Assembly: GCA_021234535.1 (NCBI GenBank)
Contig: CM037843.1
Coordinates: 33,481,200 to 33,545,199 of the forward strand
DNA length: 64,000 bases
Source: Stichopus chloronotus
Taxonomy: Eukaryota; Echinodermata; Holothuroidea; Aspidochirotida; Stichopodidae
Reading direction: 5' to 3'
The notes beneath the pieces are model-generated. The model did no database searches, was not told where the DNA came from, and was given only the letters and a program-made list of their open reading frames with translations. Position 1 is the first letter of the stretch; each line of letters begins with the position of its first letter. The translations under genes were made by a program, and so were the position numbers. Of the stretch, positions 37,901 through 50,718 are shown piece after piece.

Positions 37901-39386
37901 CTTTCCTAGTTATAAACCTAAGTAGTTGCGTGTGTTTTAATTGCCGAAATTAGATCTGTTAGATCTGCAGACGGATTTACGTATAGCAACAGGGGTAGAC
38001 TAAAGGAGAACCGTTAGTGTGTCGCATACTGCTGTAGTAGATTCAAAATTGGGCTTTATTTAGACATAGCTCTATGTCTGTCGTCATAGAGACATTTTTT
38101 CCTTTGTAAAGAGAGACCATTTATATCTACCTATTTATAAGTTTGCTCTTGTAGTAGAGTTGTTATTCAGTACGCCTTGGTGCTATGATCGTACCCACAC
38201 TCTCTACGGCAAGATAATTCTACAAGACTCTGGGATTCGGTATGTTCGCGATAAAGCTATGTGCCGTTCGAACTTTTTCGAAGATGAACTGCATCCACAT
38301 GAAAGTACATATGCATGCACTTGCTCCATTTGACTATTTTGTATAGTAATAATGTCTTGACCATTCTGAGCAAACACCATATACGGGAATGTTGACTATA
38401 TGCAGCATGCGGCCAATGATATCTCAGAAAAGAAGATAAGCACTGAAAGGACGTCAAATAGGGTATCAATGCTACTCTGTAGTTGATTTTCAAAATGCAA
38501 AATTTCACAACAGGATGACATGGATGTATCTGACCCATGCGTAGCAAAGCGATCTCTGAACGTACGTAATGAAGTCCACGGTGAAACTCGCTGTGAGAAA
38601 ATGCATTAGGCCTACATATTGCCGAATATATCTCTCCTTAGTTTTGTATATGAGTCAATGTTCGAAGGACGCTTACAAAAATAAGCTATCTTAAAGAGAA
38701 ATTGAAGAGCAGGGTGCTTCAGTTAGTCGACCTGCACTTTATGTACGTCTATTCCCAAACAGACACGACTGTAATGGTGTATTTTTTTGACTTCCAAACA
38801 TTACTTCAAACTTACCTCCGTTGTATATAGCGTGTCGCCATGTTCGAATGAAATATGAAGTAGCACATTTTCCTATCATACTACGTGTCTTCTGGAGATG
38901 CATGTGTGGTATAGTGACCGAGATGATTTCCCAATAAAATGCGACTTGCGAGTGAGTAAGATAATATATTCATATATTCTTCAACTTCTATTGTACTACT
39001 ACAGGATGGTGTTTTCCTGTTTGAAAACCTGTGTTTGAATTGTCATTAGTTCTACTATTTGGAAGGTCGTTTAACGGTTTTTTCTTTAACCAATAAAGAG
39101 GTCATCAACCACTGATTTACTACTCTTCTTACAAGAAATTACCCGTCGCCATTCGTTTATCTTGTATAAGCAACACTATAAGCAGCCGTATACGACGCAA
39201 CACAAATGCATATGTTGACATTTTTCAGTAAGTTAGAAAAAAACATCAGTAACTGTTGTTGCAACATGAATGTTAGATGCATTGCCGTAGCTTATATTGT
39301 GTTGTCATGGGGTACTCTGCGGATAAAACATTGTAAATGAACAAACAACGCTCAGCACCGCTTTCGACGGTTACTGCATGTAGACA
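34946..39386. other. No recognised gene
   Basis: AT-rich sequence with short unrelated open frames and an AC-rich tract near 36241-36262. A small palindrome (AGACATAGCTCTATGTCT) lies near 38060. Nothing else stands out. Confidence 0.5.
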
Positions 39387-39960
39387 GTTAAAAGTTGTGT
39401 GACAAGCACCTAGAAAAGAACTGACTATAGGCCCACACTCAAAAGTTGCGGAATGAAATGCTGACTGACATTCCGTTTGAGTTGTGTTTCTATCTATTAC
39501 CGCTTTTGACATATTGCTTCTCAAAGTTTGATGGTAATGCAAACACGATGACGTAAAGTGTTGCACAGTGTCGGTATTTCATTTGTTAGGCCTGTATATA
39601 ATATTTCTCACTTATCTACTGGATTTCTTATTAGTAAAACATTTAGTCAAACATTAGTACAACATTAAGTGATACTCGTGTTTGTAAAGAAAAAAATATA
39701 GTCGTCCGAAACAAAACCCTCGAGGCATGTAAAATTCCCAATTGTCCTTGATGTAAAAGTTAAGTAAGTAAAGCTAAATATAAGACAAATCAAATCTTGT
39801 ACTGTTTACTCATGATTCAGGTATAAAACAGGAAACTGCCAGTATAGATTCGTCAATATTCGATGGGTTTTGATAGAATTTTCAGCTATTTTCAACATTT
39901 TTTAACGATTAATACAGCCAATGTTCCGACGTTTTATTTTCATGTCACATAACTCTTAAT
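39387..39960. repeat. Dispersed repeat, copy 2 (about 570 bp)
   Basis: Same orientation as 6128-6668, with shared anchors CTAGAAAAGAACTGAC, TTTCTAT-TATTACC, CAAAGTTTGA, AGTGTTGCAC, GGCATGTAAAATTCCC, GTATAAAACAGGAA and TTTTCAACATTTTTT, ending CATGTCACATAACTCTTAA. It has several indels relative to copy 1, including about 40 extra bases near 39630-39680. Confidence 0.7.
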
Positions 39961-42295
39961 AGGAATACACTGATTATATGAAGTAAATGGCCATATATGA
40001 CAGAATTCTATCAGTGTCATGATCTCAGTAAAACCGGCTCTTTTTCCGACGGCAAAGTGGGGAAATCTCTACTTCTCTTGTTTGCTTTTATGTCGTCATA
40101 CATCTGCAAATGATGTGACGTCCGTGCGTATGCATCACAATATGTGGCAGCTTCTTAAAGATCGCTTGGGATAGGATCTCATTGATATTAATCTCGGCTT
40201 AATCTCTGCATTACCCTCAAAACTGCTCTGTAATGAGGGCATGCATTTAATGCGGAGGCATTGACTTATTCCTCTTTAGAAATCTCGAAAAAATATTCTC
40301 CATTTCTTCTAGATCCTTGTTGCTCTTTCTCTCTGTCTTGATTTCCCTACGTTTTGTGAATGATTAAATTACTGTCCGTAGAACTAACAGCGTTTAAGAT
40401 AAATCGGGTATGAAACGAGAATAGAGCGATATGATAGTTTGACTGAACGCTTTGTTTAAATGCCCGAAGGCAAGCGTCTATAACTCGAGATAAAGCGTCG
40501 AGGCGCTCTTCTGATTGATTGCGTGACATACAATGTGTCCAGAAGCTTACATCCACTTAAACGCCATTCCGTTGCTTAATTTAGCGACATTTAAGTCATG
40601 CGACGTGTAACGAACTGTTGTAGTGCCAAGTAGTTACACCTACAGCCTCGGGACATCGCGTCAAATCCAATCCTATCGTCGAATCGATCAAAAGATATGC
40701 GAAAAGGCAAAGTGTCGTGTATACATGCGACAGCCGTCTGCGTATAATTATTTAAGAGTATATACACGGTAAGCGACACGAGTTGAAGTGTTACATGGTA
40801 CATATTGGTGTAGGATACGATTCGACTTGACGGTCTTACACCGTATATTTGGAGGGAGTGGCGGCTGAATAGCACCTCTTGAATTTTGGTCTTAGTGCTT
40901 CGGCGGTTTGCTTGATAATAAATACGGGTTCGAAGAGGAGTTTATGGAAGACACACCAGCAAAACCGCGTGCAAAATAGCCTCCACGATGTACGTGTTTT
41001 ACTCATTCACCAGTTTTGATTGCATTCCTAATACTGACTTCCGCAAACTGTCGCTTGAACTACGACTCAATCTGCGTACAGATTTTGCGCTATTAAAAAT
41101 TTATGCAAGCCGACGTAATCGGTTTTAACCAGTGGCATTGAATACTCCTTTTCTTTAATATAAATATTCATGCTGTTGTGAACCAGGGTGTTACGGTGTG
41201 TACGATGGAAATGGTACACGCCAACACCCAGGTTACATGCAGAAAACGAGCTGAAGTTCTTGTTTCGCAATGATGAGAGATCATGAGGCAGGTTAACTAG
41301 ATTTAATCTTAACTCACATCCACATCGATTAGTCCAATGCAGGAGAAGCTGCATACAGTTTTGATCGAGGTGGTTGCTTAGTCTTGTCTTATGGAGAGAT
41401 ACCCGCAAAACACATTTTCTGTCTGAGACAGACGTGTTCATCATAGGAACGCAGTGTGGTTTTACTTGCATGTGGTCTGCAAAATGGATGTTGGTATACC
41501 GTTGAATGGTCCATTAGTTTACAGTGATGTCGTATTTTGCATACAAATATAAATGTTCATGAGTTTATCAGGCAAACACATATTCATCAGATTCGTACGG
41601 GAATCAGCCAATCCTCACATGATATCAGGCATGTTTATGCCTTCCTCGAGAGGACAAACCCTAATGCTGGTACAGCATATAGAATACATATAGTATACAT
41701 ATAGTACTGGTTGCCACTTCATATGTCTTGCAGGAAAAGAGTCGTCTAAAAATGATATGCATACAGAGTAAAAATTCTTGATATAAGGTGGGACGATTAA
41801 CTAATAGAATGTTATTTAGATGATGCAGTCTAACTAGGTCTTGTTTGTGTCTTTTTTTTAATTTGCATTTTGCGCACTTGTCATACCTTCAAATTATGTG
41901 TAAATAAAGCACGATCGATCTATAGCAAAGAAAGGAAACAAATCTCATTTGTGTCGTAGCCGCCTCATTTGGCCTGCCACTCCGAGTCCAAATGTATCCC
42001 AGGAGTTGTGTAAACGTTACAAATTTGTATGCAATCGTTTGATGAAATCTTCTTGATTTTTCCATCTAAATTATTTAAATTGTTGTCAGTTCTCTCCTGT
42101 AAGCCATGTAGTCATCTAAGAAGAAACGTTTGGAATAAATCATCAAGAATATCATCAAGCAATGAACTTGAATTGATGTTTTGTCTCATTTCTGATGTTA
42201 AGTTACTGTTACCGATAGTGGCGATGCACAGAAGCCCCAACGAACTGTACGATTGACGCTCCGGCCACCGCCACCCCCACCCCCACTTATCCTGT
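39961..42295. other. No recognised gene
   Basis: The longest open frame is 41067-41471 on the minus strand (134 codons). The peptide has ordinary composition, but I recognise no family and see no splice signal, so it is left as unexplained. The rest is plain AT-rich sequence. Confidence 0.4.
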
Positions 42296-42394
42296 CACGA
42301 CCCATTTTGTAACATCTGACCAAACTGTAACGAACCTGTTCCAAAATGTAACAACTTCCTACCAAAAATGTAACAATGTGAAGATTAACATCAG
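42296..42394 (-). repeat. Left arm of foldback-like element
   Basis: About four units of the TTGTTACATTTTGG-type repeat, read on the minus strand: TGTAAC occurs at about 42308, 42326, 42347 and 42369. The arm is half the length of the right arm, so arrays have expanded or contracted since insertion. Confidence 0.7.
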
Positions 42395-44139
42395 ACCACA
42401 GGCCTATTGAAAATATCAAAGGTGACCGCCATATTCCTTAAACCAAACAACGTCAGATCGCACCTGGTATGTATTTTCTTGGTTGTCATCAGTACCGTTA
42501 CGAAAAATCAAAATGGCCGCCATAACGTCAGTTCTGGATCAAACCTCCGTTGAATTAAGAGTGACATAAAATGACTTGAAAGTCTATTCCCCCATACCTG
42601 GGTGCTTAAGAATCTAAAATGGCAGACGATATTATTAAACCTGTCGTAACTTGGCCAAACAAGGCCAGATCGGTCTTGAGGGTCGCACACGTTGAATTTT
42701 CGTGCGTTGTTTCCCTAGGACTACTAGGACATTTTGGATTTCTCCTACGAGGAATAATAAAAACCCAAAACGGCGGATAAAATGGCAGACTCGAAAGGTT
42801 TGGGTGGAAACCGGAGAAATTGGATCCGTAGAGTCCAAACCGGCGGTCCCCGTGATAAATTTGCGACTCTTCTCCCGTTGACATGCCCGGATCCGTATGT
42901 TTTGTATGTCACATACATAGTGCTCAAAAAAGCTATTTTGAGGCCGACTATGAAGTTCGGAAAGGCTTGCAATGGTGTTTCTGTTCCTTTTTTTGCAATT
43001 TCCGTCACCAATACTATGGGACATATATGTGGGACACCCATGATGCAATTTGGCTAACCAGATCGAATGAATCATACTTTGAGCTCATAGGATATCGTGG
43101 TACTGAACTATGGTCACATAAAATGCTAAATTGTCCCAATTGTGTGGAGCTATCAGATGGTTAGTGGGCGTTCGCCAACTACCGACGCAAATGGATTGCA
43201 GGCGCCCTTTTCAAATTTTCACAAAAGAAAAAAAATAATAAAAAACGCAGAAATCGTAAGAATGAGAAGAAAATAAAAGAGACGGTAAAGTGACTTCAAG
43301 TTTGAGTACTTCAGCACCGCCCCCCCCCCCCCACATCCAGGAAATGATGATGGTGTTGCAAATTTTCTGCATTTAAATTCAAGCAAGTACAGTATTCATT
43401 ATAAAATGTGTAAATTCTTGTAAGACTTTTTCAGCGAAAAACTACCAATAAGATTTATTTTTCATCCAAGGATATACTGACAGTGCCATTTTCTGGAGCT
43501 TACTTGCTGAGCCTATGACGGGCGATTTCCGACAATCTGGGGGGGGGGGGGGAGAGGAACGTTTATTTATTTTTTTTCTGGTACCCTCCAAACGATGCTA
43601 TCGCCCCCCTTAGATTCTCATTCTCCCCCCATAAACAACCTGACGGCGCCGATGCAACGGGGGGCATACTGTATTTCCATATCACACTGGACCACACCCA
43701 GTGATGTCCCCTCACTCATGTCCCAGGCTCAGCAAGAAAACAAAATCTAGCTACACTCATAGCGGCTCACTTGGAGTCTCTTGAAACCCTGCAAACAAAA
43801 TAATGAGACTCCACTGTCCAATGAAAAAAAAGTGTAGGACTACTAAAGATATATTCATCCCCATCCAAATATTTGCCAAGTGCTCCAAGAATGTATAAAA
43901 GAGGATGCATAATTTATGATTCTTGCATCAACTTCAACCCATCTGATATGTAACAGCATTTTCATAGATTTACATTTGTCCTCATCAATTTGAGGAATTG
44001 TAAATATGAGAAATCCCTGTTTCAAGACCGTGCATATGATGCTGATACCACCCAGGCCGTGTCGTTCCCGGCCATCTGGGGAAAAGCCAAACTTTTGTGT
44101 ACGCTCCGCGCGAGCCGACCGACGCTCCGTTCCGCTCAG

Positions 44140-44147
44140 ATAGTCCT
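44140..44147 (+). repeat. 8-bp target-site duplication, left (ATAGTCCT)
   Basis: ATAGTCCT here is repeated exactly at 44319-44326, immediately outside the inverted ends of the MITE. An 8-bp duplication is typical of hAT-superfamily transposition. Confidence 0.7.
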
Positions 44148-44318
44148 TGTGGGTTCCTACATAGGGAGGGTAGCCACAACTGATTACTTGACGCCATTTT
44201 GCATCAGGCTGTTTGACTAACCGCCACCGTTTGACTTAAAGCCATACACGTACATATAATGTTCGCTCAGGTGGAGTCGAATGTCTAAAATCGCAGCCCT
44301 CCCTATATAGGAACCCTA
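44148..44318. mobile_element. Non-autonomous hAT-type MITE, 171 bp
   Basis: The inverted ends share GGGTTCCTAYATAGGGAGGG: 44151-44170 on the left, and the complement at 44297-44316 on the right with one mismatch. The right end, read inward, begins TAGGG, which fits the YARGG-type ends of hAT elements. The left end reads TGTGGG, with one extra base. It is flanked by the perfect 8-bp duplication ATAGTCCT. There is no coding capacity. It lies inside the foldback-like block, so it inserted there later. Confidence 0.7.
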
Positions 44319-44326
44319 ATAGTCCT
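44319..44326 (+). repeat. 8-bp target-site duplication, right (ATAGTCCT)
   Basis: Exact partner of 44140-44147. Confidence 0.7.
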
Positions 44327-45013
44327 GCCGGCACTCACCACCCCACCCCCCCCCCCCACTTGAATATTTTTAAAGATCAATGGGTATTTTATATTTTTCG
44401 GTTCCCCTAAAAGCCACATTCCTCCCTTTGATTGAAACTACTAGCTCCACCACTGAATTGTCTGTTTACAACTGCCAATATGCAAAAAACGAAACACTAT
44501 TACTACTGAATTTACCGCGCTTAACTAGTCCAGATCCTCAAGTCTGTTACAATGGATCTGGAATCGGTGGCCATTTTGAAAAATCGCAAGGAATTCTCTG
44601 CGAATTTCTACCAAAGTAAGTAACAGGTATTAAAAGTGATGATGTGCTAGAGTGGATATTTAATCTTTTGACTCTGAACACCCTCTATGTACTGTTGACC
44701 AATGATAATACTTGATCAACTTTCATGACCAACCAATCTAAATCATAGGAGTCAAAGCAGTTTTACCGTTTGACCCTCAAAATAGTGGTGTCATGCCAAA
44801 ATGACCATAAATGGCCTTTGACCTGAAATTTCTGGATGACATGTACTCGACCGTCATCATTTAACTTGATCCTCATGAGAAGGAGCATTTTGACTACTCC
44901 AACAAAATACCCGAAACTGACCAATGATATAACTTCTTACCTCATATTCTTGAAAATACCCGTATGAACCCCTAATCAATAATAACGCTAACAACATACC
45001 ATGATCAATAAAA

Positions 45014-45214
45014 CCAGATGAGAATCTTCAAGTTGTTACGTTTTGAGCAGAAAGTTGTTTCCTTTTAGACCAACTTTCAAAGTTGTTACATTTTTGGCAG
45101 AAATTTGCTACATTTTGGACCAAGTTTCATAATTGTTACATTTCGGGCAAAAGTTGTTACATTTTGGACCAAAGTGTTACTTTTTGGGACCAAGTTGTTA
45201 CAAAATGGGTCGTA
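45014..45214 (+). repeat. Right arm of foldback-like element
   Basis: Eight imperfect units of 20-28 bp, each beginning with a TTGTTAC-like word and followed alternately by TTTTGGACCAA(GT) or TTTTGGCAGAAA. Alternation of the two unit types suggests a higher-order dimer. Confidence 0.8.
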
Positions 45215-46755
45215 ACAACCCCATCCCCCGCCCCCAACCCCCCCCCCCCAAACACACACACACAAACACACACACCTCCACTACCAAGTTAAACCTTTCC
45301 TGTGATGTAGCTGCATGTGTTCATGGTTTCATATTCTTTCTCCCACAGCGTTTGTTTTTAAATAAATTGTCCCCCCAACGTCAAATCAGGTGTAGCAATC
45401 CGAGACAAATGTCACTTTTCGATCGACGTTTCAACTGCAGTGTAAATTCTGAATGTATAAGCCTAGGTAAAACTGTGCTGAGCATTCGTCGATTGTACTA
45501 CGTAGCCTCAGTTGAATCAAAAGTTGGACGAAGACGGTAAAACGTATGCTCCTTTCAGAGTACCTTTATTCGGTTACGTCATTTTGCGTGTTTGCTGCCA
45601 CCAAATAGTAGACTGGGCCAGGTATTTCGTCGTCAAATAACGGTTGATCCTCAACATAAAGAGCACAGCTTGGCTGTCGGGCAATTTGACAAGAACATGT
45701 TGGACAAGCGCTGAATGTTCGCAAAACAGTAACCATTTCTCTTCTGTTGTTGGTCTCCACAAAGCTGTGCGGCAACTTGCTAGTTAAATATTTAGGTACT
45801 ACTGAACTTTAATTTTAAAGAGTGATCATTTCACTTTTTTACGATTTTTTTTTTACTTTTATTCAACTTCTCTACACCAGTGTCACGGAAATTAAGTCAC
45901 GAACGCACGGTAGCATTGCTATAGTCTACTGCGTTTAGTTTGTTAAGTTTTCAATTTCGAAAATATGGAAGGGATCCATCCTTCAGTCATGGCCAAATGC
46001 AGGCTGGCAATCAGTCCCAAAAGTAGAGTAATATTTATGACATTTTGCTAGTGCTAAAAATTGATGACACATGAATGAATTAGGGAATCAAAATTTGCCA
46101 CTCCTGCAAGAGAACAAAATCTTCAGCATTGAAAGTCAATATTAGTCAACGGTAGTTAATATCAGTCAGTAATAGTCACTTTTCAATAACTATATCCTAA
46201 GTCATAAGATAGCTGAACTAATACTTTTAAGCCACTTCTTTTACATTCGTATATCATATCCCTTTAAAGGTACTGCTATAGAAAGTGTCTAAGTGAAGTA
46301 AAAACGTGAATTGTTTACAGGTTGTCCCTGTTGTATACTTGATGTATTTTTCTTGTTAATTTGTTATTTTGGTTCGACCGATAGGTCTGCAAAAGACAAC
46401 ACTATGTTTATATCAAAACTGAGGGGAAGTCAAATCTTTGTTTGTTTAAGGTTTTCCACCTATTCGATCCAATGGTTGTTACTATCCCCTCGTCACGTCA
46501 CATACACATACACAGCCGCCACCCCCACCTTAGCACCAAAATGTTCAAACAATCAGCCGCATTAATGAGCTCTCTTTCGCAACACTTCTGGATAAAAAAA
46601 ATATCTAAAGAAAACCCAAGGCAAAATATTTTCTTTGTAAGTGTATCATGTTGTCTGTTTTCGGGAAGCACGGAATCTCTTCTACTTTCCGATTTTATTT
46701 ATTACTCGATATACATTCTCCCTGTGATATAGTTACTACTCTCCAGAACCTCTGC

Positions 46756-46769
46756 GTTACCGTGGCAAC
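46756..46769. promoter_or_regulatory. RFX X-box-like palindrome
   Basis: GTTACCGTGGCAAC fits the RFX X-box pattern GTNRCC-N-T-RGYAAC at every position. RFX factors use such sites at ciliary and other animal genes. No gene start is recognised nearby, so its function is open. Confidence 0.35.
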
Positions 46770-48209
46770 CCTAAAGACATTACCGATGAGAATCGCATCA
46801 AATTGACTGAGCGGGGCCCAAATCGTGGGTTATCTCGAGTGAATCTCACAAAATTTTGAGGCACGCTGGGAAAACATTGATAACGTATATGAGGACATGA
46901 TTTTTTGTGACGTGAATGCTTCAAGCTGATTGCCGTTAACACATCATCCCCTTTTGGTTAATCATGCGGGGAAGGTTCCTTCATTTGTTTTATGTTGTTA
47001 ACGTGTCTCCAATGTGGAGCAGGAACACTTACGGATGAGATGATGCCATAAGTACCCAACGACAGACGGTTAGTTAGAGAGATCAGCCTCTCTCGTCTGT
47101 ATCCATACGGCGTAACTTACTTGTAAACATGATAGGACAGTAAATGTCTGCATTTGTCGAGGCTTTAGAGTAAAACTATAGATTTTCCTTTCGGCGAAAG
47201 AACAAAATTAAAGGGCAATCCTGACCATTGCATATTTCATTCCCAGGTTACACCGATTTTAAAAGGAACCTTAATTCAACTGTGGAATCATCAATCTCTT
47301 TCTTAAAGGGAAATAGGGCGGCGTTTAGAATTCAGCAACATGACATACAAAGAAAATAGTGATAATCATTGTTAAACCATTCGGTCTCATCAATAAACAT
47401 CTACCAAAGCGTCATCTCCTCAAAACATCATGCATGTGACGAGTGATGAAAGATGCATCATTTGAATTTTGAAAAGTTTGGGTGAACAAATTAGTGTTGA
47501 GCAACAAATAACTGAATTTCTATCTGTGAGGAGCTTATTTCTTGAAGAGAAGGCTACTGTCCTTCCTTATTTTGAAGATTCTATCATTCTGCATCCACAA
47601 ACATTGGTTTCAAAAATATGTATGTCCATTCTAAAACAAACGCCCTATTTCCCTGCATGAATATATTGTGAATTATGCAGATCCCTGTTTCTACAGCACA
47701 AAAAAAATTATGGTGAAATTGTCGCTTTCGTATATTTTTTTTTCTTTTTGTGTGTGTGTGATCGTTTAATAGTACGTTTTAAAACCAACAAGGAAAGGAC
47801 TTCGTCATCTTTATTTGCTTTTCAATGTACATGGCCGGTCGTATAGTTGCATCTGCAAGTGCGATATGGCCTCTACGTCTGGCTTCACAAAATTCGAGGA
47901 CCATATGTATACGTTATCATGTCTGTATATAATAGGGCGTAATATATAGGCCCGGATCTCCACGTGACTTATGAAAGTACTACGCACGTAGAGTGGCTTG
48001 ATGTACGCTCAGGAAAGAGTGCGTCCGACATTGTGATCCTGAAGCACTCTAAACATTAAGTGTCGAAATACGTTTGTGTTGTCAATCGGCTTTTCTGCTC
48101 TTCAGAGTCAAGTTGAAAGCTACAGAGTTAGCTACAATTCGCTGACTTGGAAGGTTTTGCAAATGGCTCAACATACTTGCATATTAATTTTTAATTAAGC
48201 ATTCGTTTC

Positions 48210-48241
48210 AAGTAGGTCCACCCACCTGGGTGGACCTACTT
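48210..48241. repeat. Perfect 15-bp hairpin with 2-nt spacer
   Basis: AAGTAGGTCCACCCA at 48210-48224 is followed, after CC, by its exact reverse complement at 48227-48241. GC-rich arms in an AT-rich setting make chance unlikely. Confidence 0.9.
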
Positions 48242-50698
48242 CCTAAATGTCCTTCAAAAGTTTTCATTCCTTTATAGTCCCTTGGACATGATGAAATGCT
48301 TGCTGAATTGGCAGCCTAATAAATAATAAGTTTTTTCCCTTTACTTAATATCACGTGACTAACCTAACGCGTGTTAAAATGGGTTGTTGCTTTGGCTTCA
48401 AAGCCAGCATATTGCACTTTTGTAGAGATACATCGTTTCGGCTTTTCATTGATTCGACGAGATCCATAGTATATAGATTAACAATGCTGACTCTCCTTAT
48501 AATGGGTTATGCAATGACACAATACTCTTCCCATTGAAACAAATGTTAAAGAGTGAGTATGGAGAACGCAATGAGCCTGTTATCTGAAGATGGCCACGAG
48601 GTCGTTTTAAAGCTATCATAGGTCTATTACGTAATCAGGATTTTTTCCATTCTAAGAGAATGCTGTAGGGGAGTGTAGCGTAATAACTAACGTGTTGAAA
48701 TGCACACACTTCCGCTCAGCCTTACTGACATTTTAAGAAAAAATAACCAGACATTTTTCCTTATCGTGATCGATGTCAGCGTGTTACTGCTTGGTTTTCA
48801 ACTTGACAATGAGTTCGTAATTACATCATCCTATACTCCGCACCAACCTACCCTCGTGTCAATTGTCCTGCTTTCCTAAAGTATGTCTTTTATCTTTTAC
48901 TCTAAGTTTGTACGGTAAGATTGTACTTTACTGAGAGTGACGTCGTCTGATATGATTTAAGTCTTATTGTCGATTTGTACTACTTTAAAAGCGTATGGAA
49001 ATCCGTATGGAAATCCATGTGCAAAGTCAACATCAGAAAGAATCTACTAACTACGCATGCCCAGTGGACGGACTTCTCACCAGTTTTCGAGAATGAAGAA
49101 ACACATCAGACTGAAAAAAAAAAAAAATTCAGCTGAAGGTAATTGATATGTGTTTATTAATTCTAAATGAGTTCCCATAGGTGAAAAAGATGTTGAAGTA
49201 ATGAGACGGTTCTGCATGTCTGAAGACCATGTAAACGTCGAACCACAACAACAATCATCTTGTTGGTAAAAGAACGGCTACAGTAACATAAAGACCGAAT
49301 ACTCAATGCCGAATTCTATACCGTCGTTATATACTTTGATGTGCCGTGTATGACACACAGCGAGGAGTCATACCTTCAGCACAGCATCCGTCGAGGACAA
49401 CATCATGGACACTATCCGAATTCACGTCAAACTACAAATACAAATGGAAAAACTGTTGAAAACGATATTTCTTTAAATTTGCATATCCCTTCCAAAAGCA
49501 TTGTGTATCAGTTTCTAAAAAAAAAAAAAAACAGCGCACAGTAGGAATCAGAAAATCATGTGAATGAATAACTAGGCCACATGGAACGCAATGTTTGTTT
49601 TTGATCCAAAGTTGCCTTAGCCAAGTTGACCTCATATTTCAGCAAACCTGCGGTTGTTGACATCCACTAATTGCCAAAATATTCTCTCTTCAGACTTAAC
49701 CGAAAATTAAAAAAAAAAGAAAAGTAATCTGAATAGGCTGAAACCTTGACGCCAAAATATTGTATGCTGGACTTACGGTGCCGTAAAAACGTTTTTATTT
49801 CTTATTCGTCTTCTCCGTTTTCTAATTTCGATTTAACGGAAGGTCTGCACGTCAAATTATGTAGCTTTATGGCCTTTAATGTTTATCATCCGAGATCGTA
49901 ATGAACCCATTTAAAAATACTTCAACATAAGTCTTGCCTACTCTTAACCGTTGACTGACTTTTATCCCAGCTCTGAAGAAATTTCCGATGGCGTCAACGT
50001 ATCTTCCAATTACTTTTGTACTTCCAGAGTACATTTATTTATAAACGGAAAGGGCTCTAAGTGTTATTGGTATAAACGTAAGTGTGACATTAAGCACGGT
50101 AGCTTACGTTTCATTGGATCCAATTTTGGAGAGAATAAATGCTCGGTTGTTTCTTCTTCTACTTCTTTCTTGTACAAGTGGAAATGCCTGACAAAACGTT
50201 TGCAGTGTTTTTCGAGTGTAAGTTGAACCTACGGTAGACATACAGTGGCTCATTATTATAATGCTATTGGTGATTCGCATGCACACATTCACTCACCGCA
50301 GATTTTAAAACATGGAAGTATGAATCCAAATATTACAACCCATTAATTACCAATGGTTAAATTGACGAACTTTTCCCGTCTCGATCGAGTCGATTGCGTT
50401 TCCTCCATAATGCTCTTAATTCGACAAAATTAAGAGAAAAATGGGGATTACATGGTCACTCGTGTTTGACTCCTGAAGGGAACCCAGTGGGTGGAAATAC
50501 GAATATACCGTTCCCCGCCGTTAGACTTATTGGTTAACGACGACTTCGTTGAACGAAGTAAGTAAGCACCTATGGTATGTATAAAGAATACCATAAAAAT
50601 AATAACCGCATCGATATATTACTTAACGAAGGAAAATATCTCTTAAATTACGATGGAGTTCTCAAAAATTCTAGTCTGCCATCTCTCTTCGACATTTC

Positions 50699-50718
50699 GT
50701 GTGTGTGTGTGTGTATGT
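50699..50718. repeat. GT microsatellite
   Basis: A run of GTGTGT with one TATG interruption, close to 20 bp. Confidence 0.8.

Larger units (their letters stand above)
42296..45214. mobile_element. Foldback-like element with repetitive inverted arms
   Basis: The block is bounded by inverted arms made of the same short tandem unit, (GT)TGTTACATTTTGGACCAA and variants. The outermost words match as inverse copies: ACGACCCATTTTGTAACA starts the left arm, and its complement TGTTACAAAATGGGTCGT ends the right arm. The inner edges also match: GTAACAATGTGAAGATT on the left, the complement of AATCTTCAAGTTGTTAC on the right. Terminal inverted repeats built of tandem subrepeats are the hallmark of foldback transposons. 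The interior of about 2.6 kb shows no transposase that I can recognise. It contains poly-C and poly-G tracts and a nested MITE. No target-site duplication was identified. Confidence 0.55.

Noticed and set aside
41067..41471. 134-codon minus-strand frame
   Set aside because: Balanced composition, but no family recognised in either strand's frames and no supporting signal around it.
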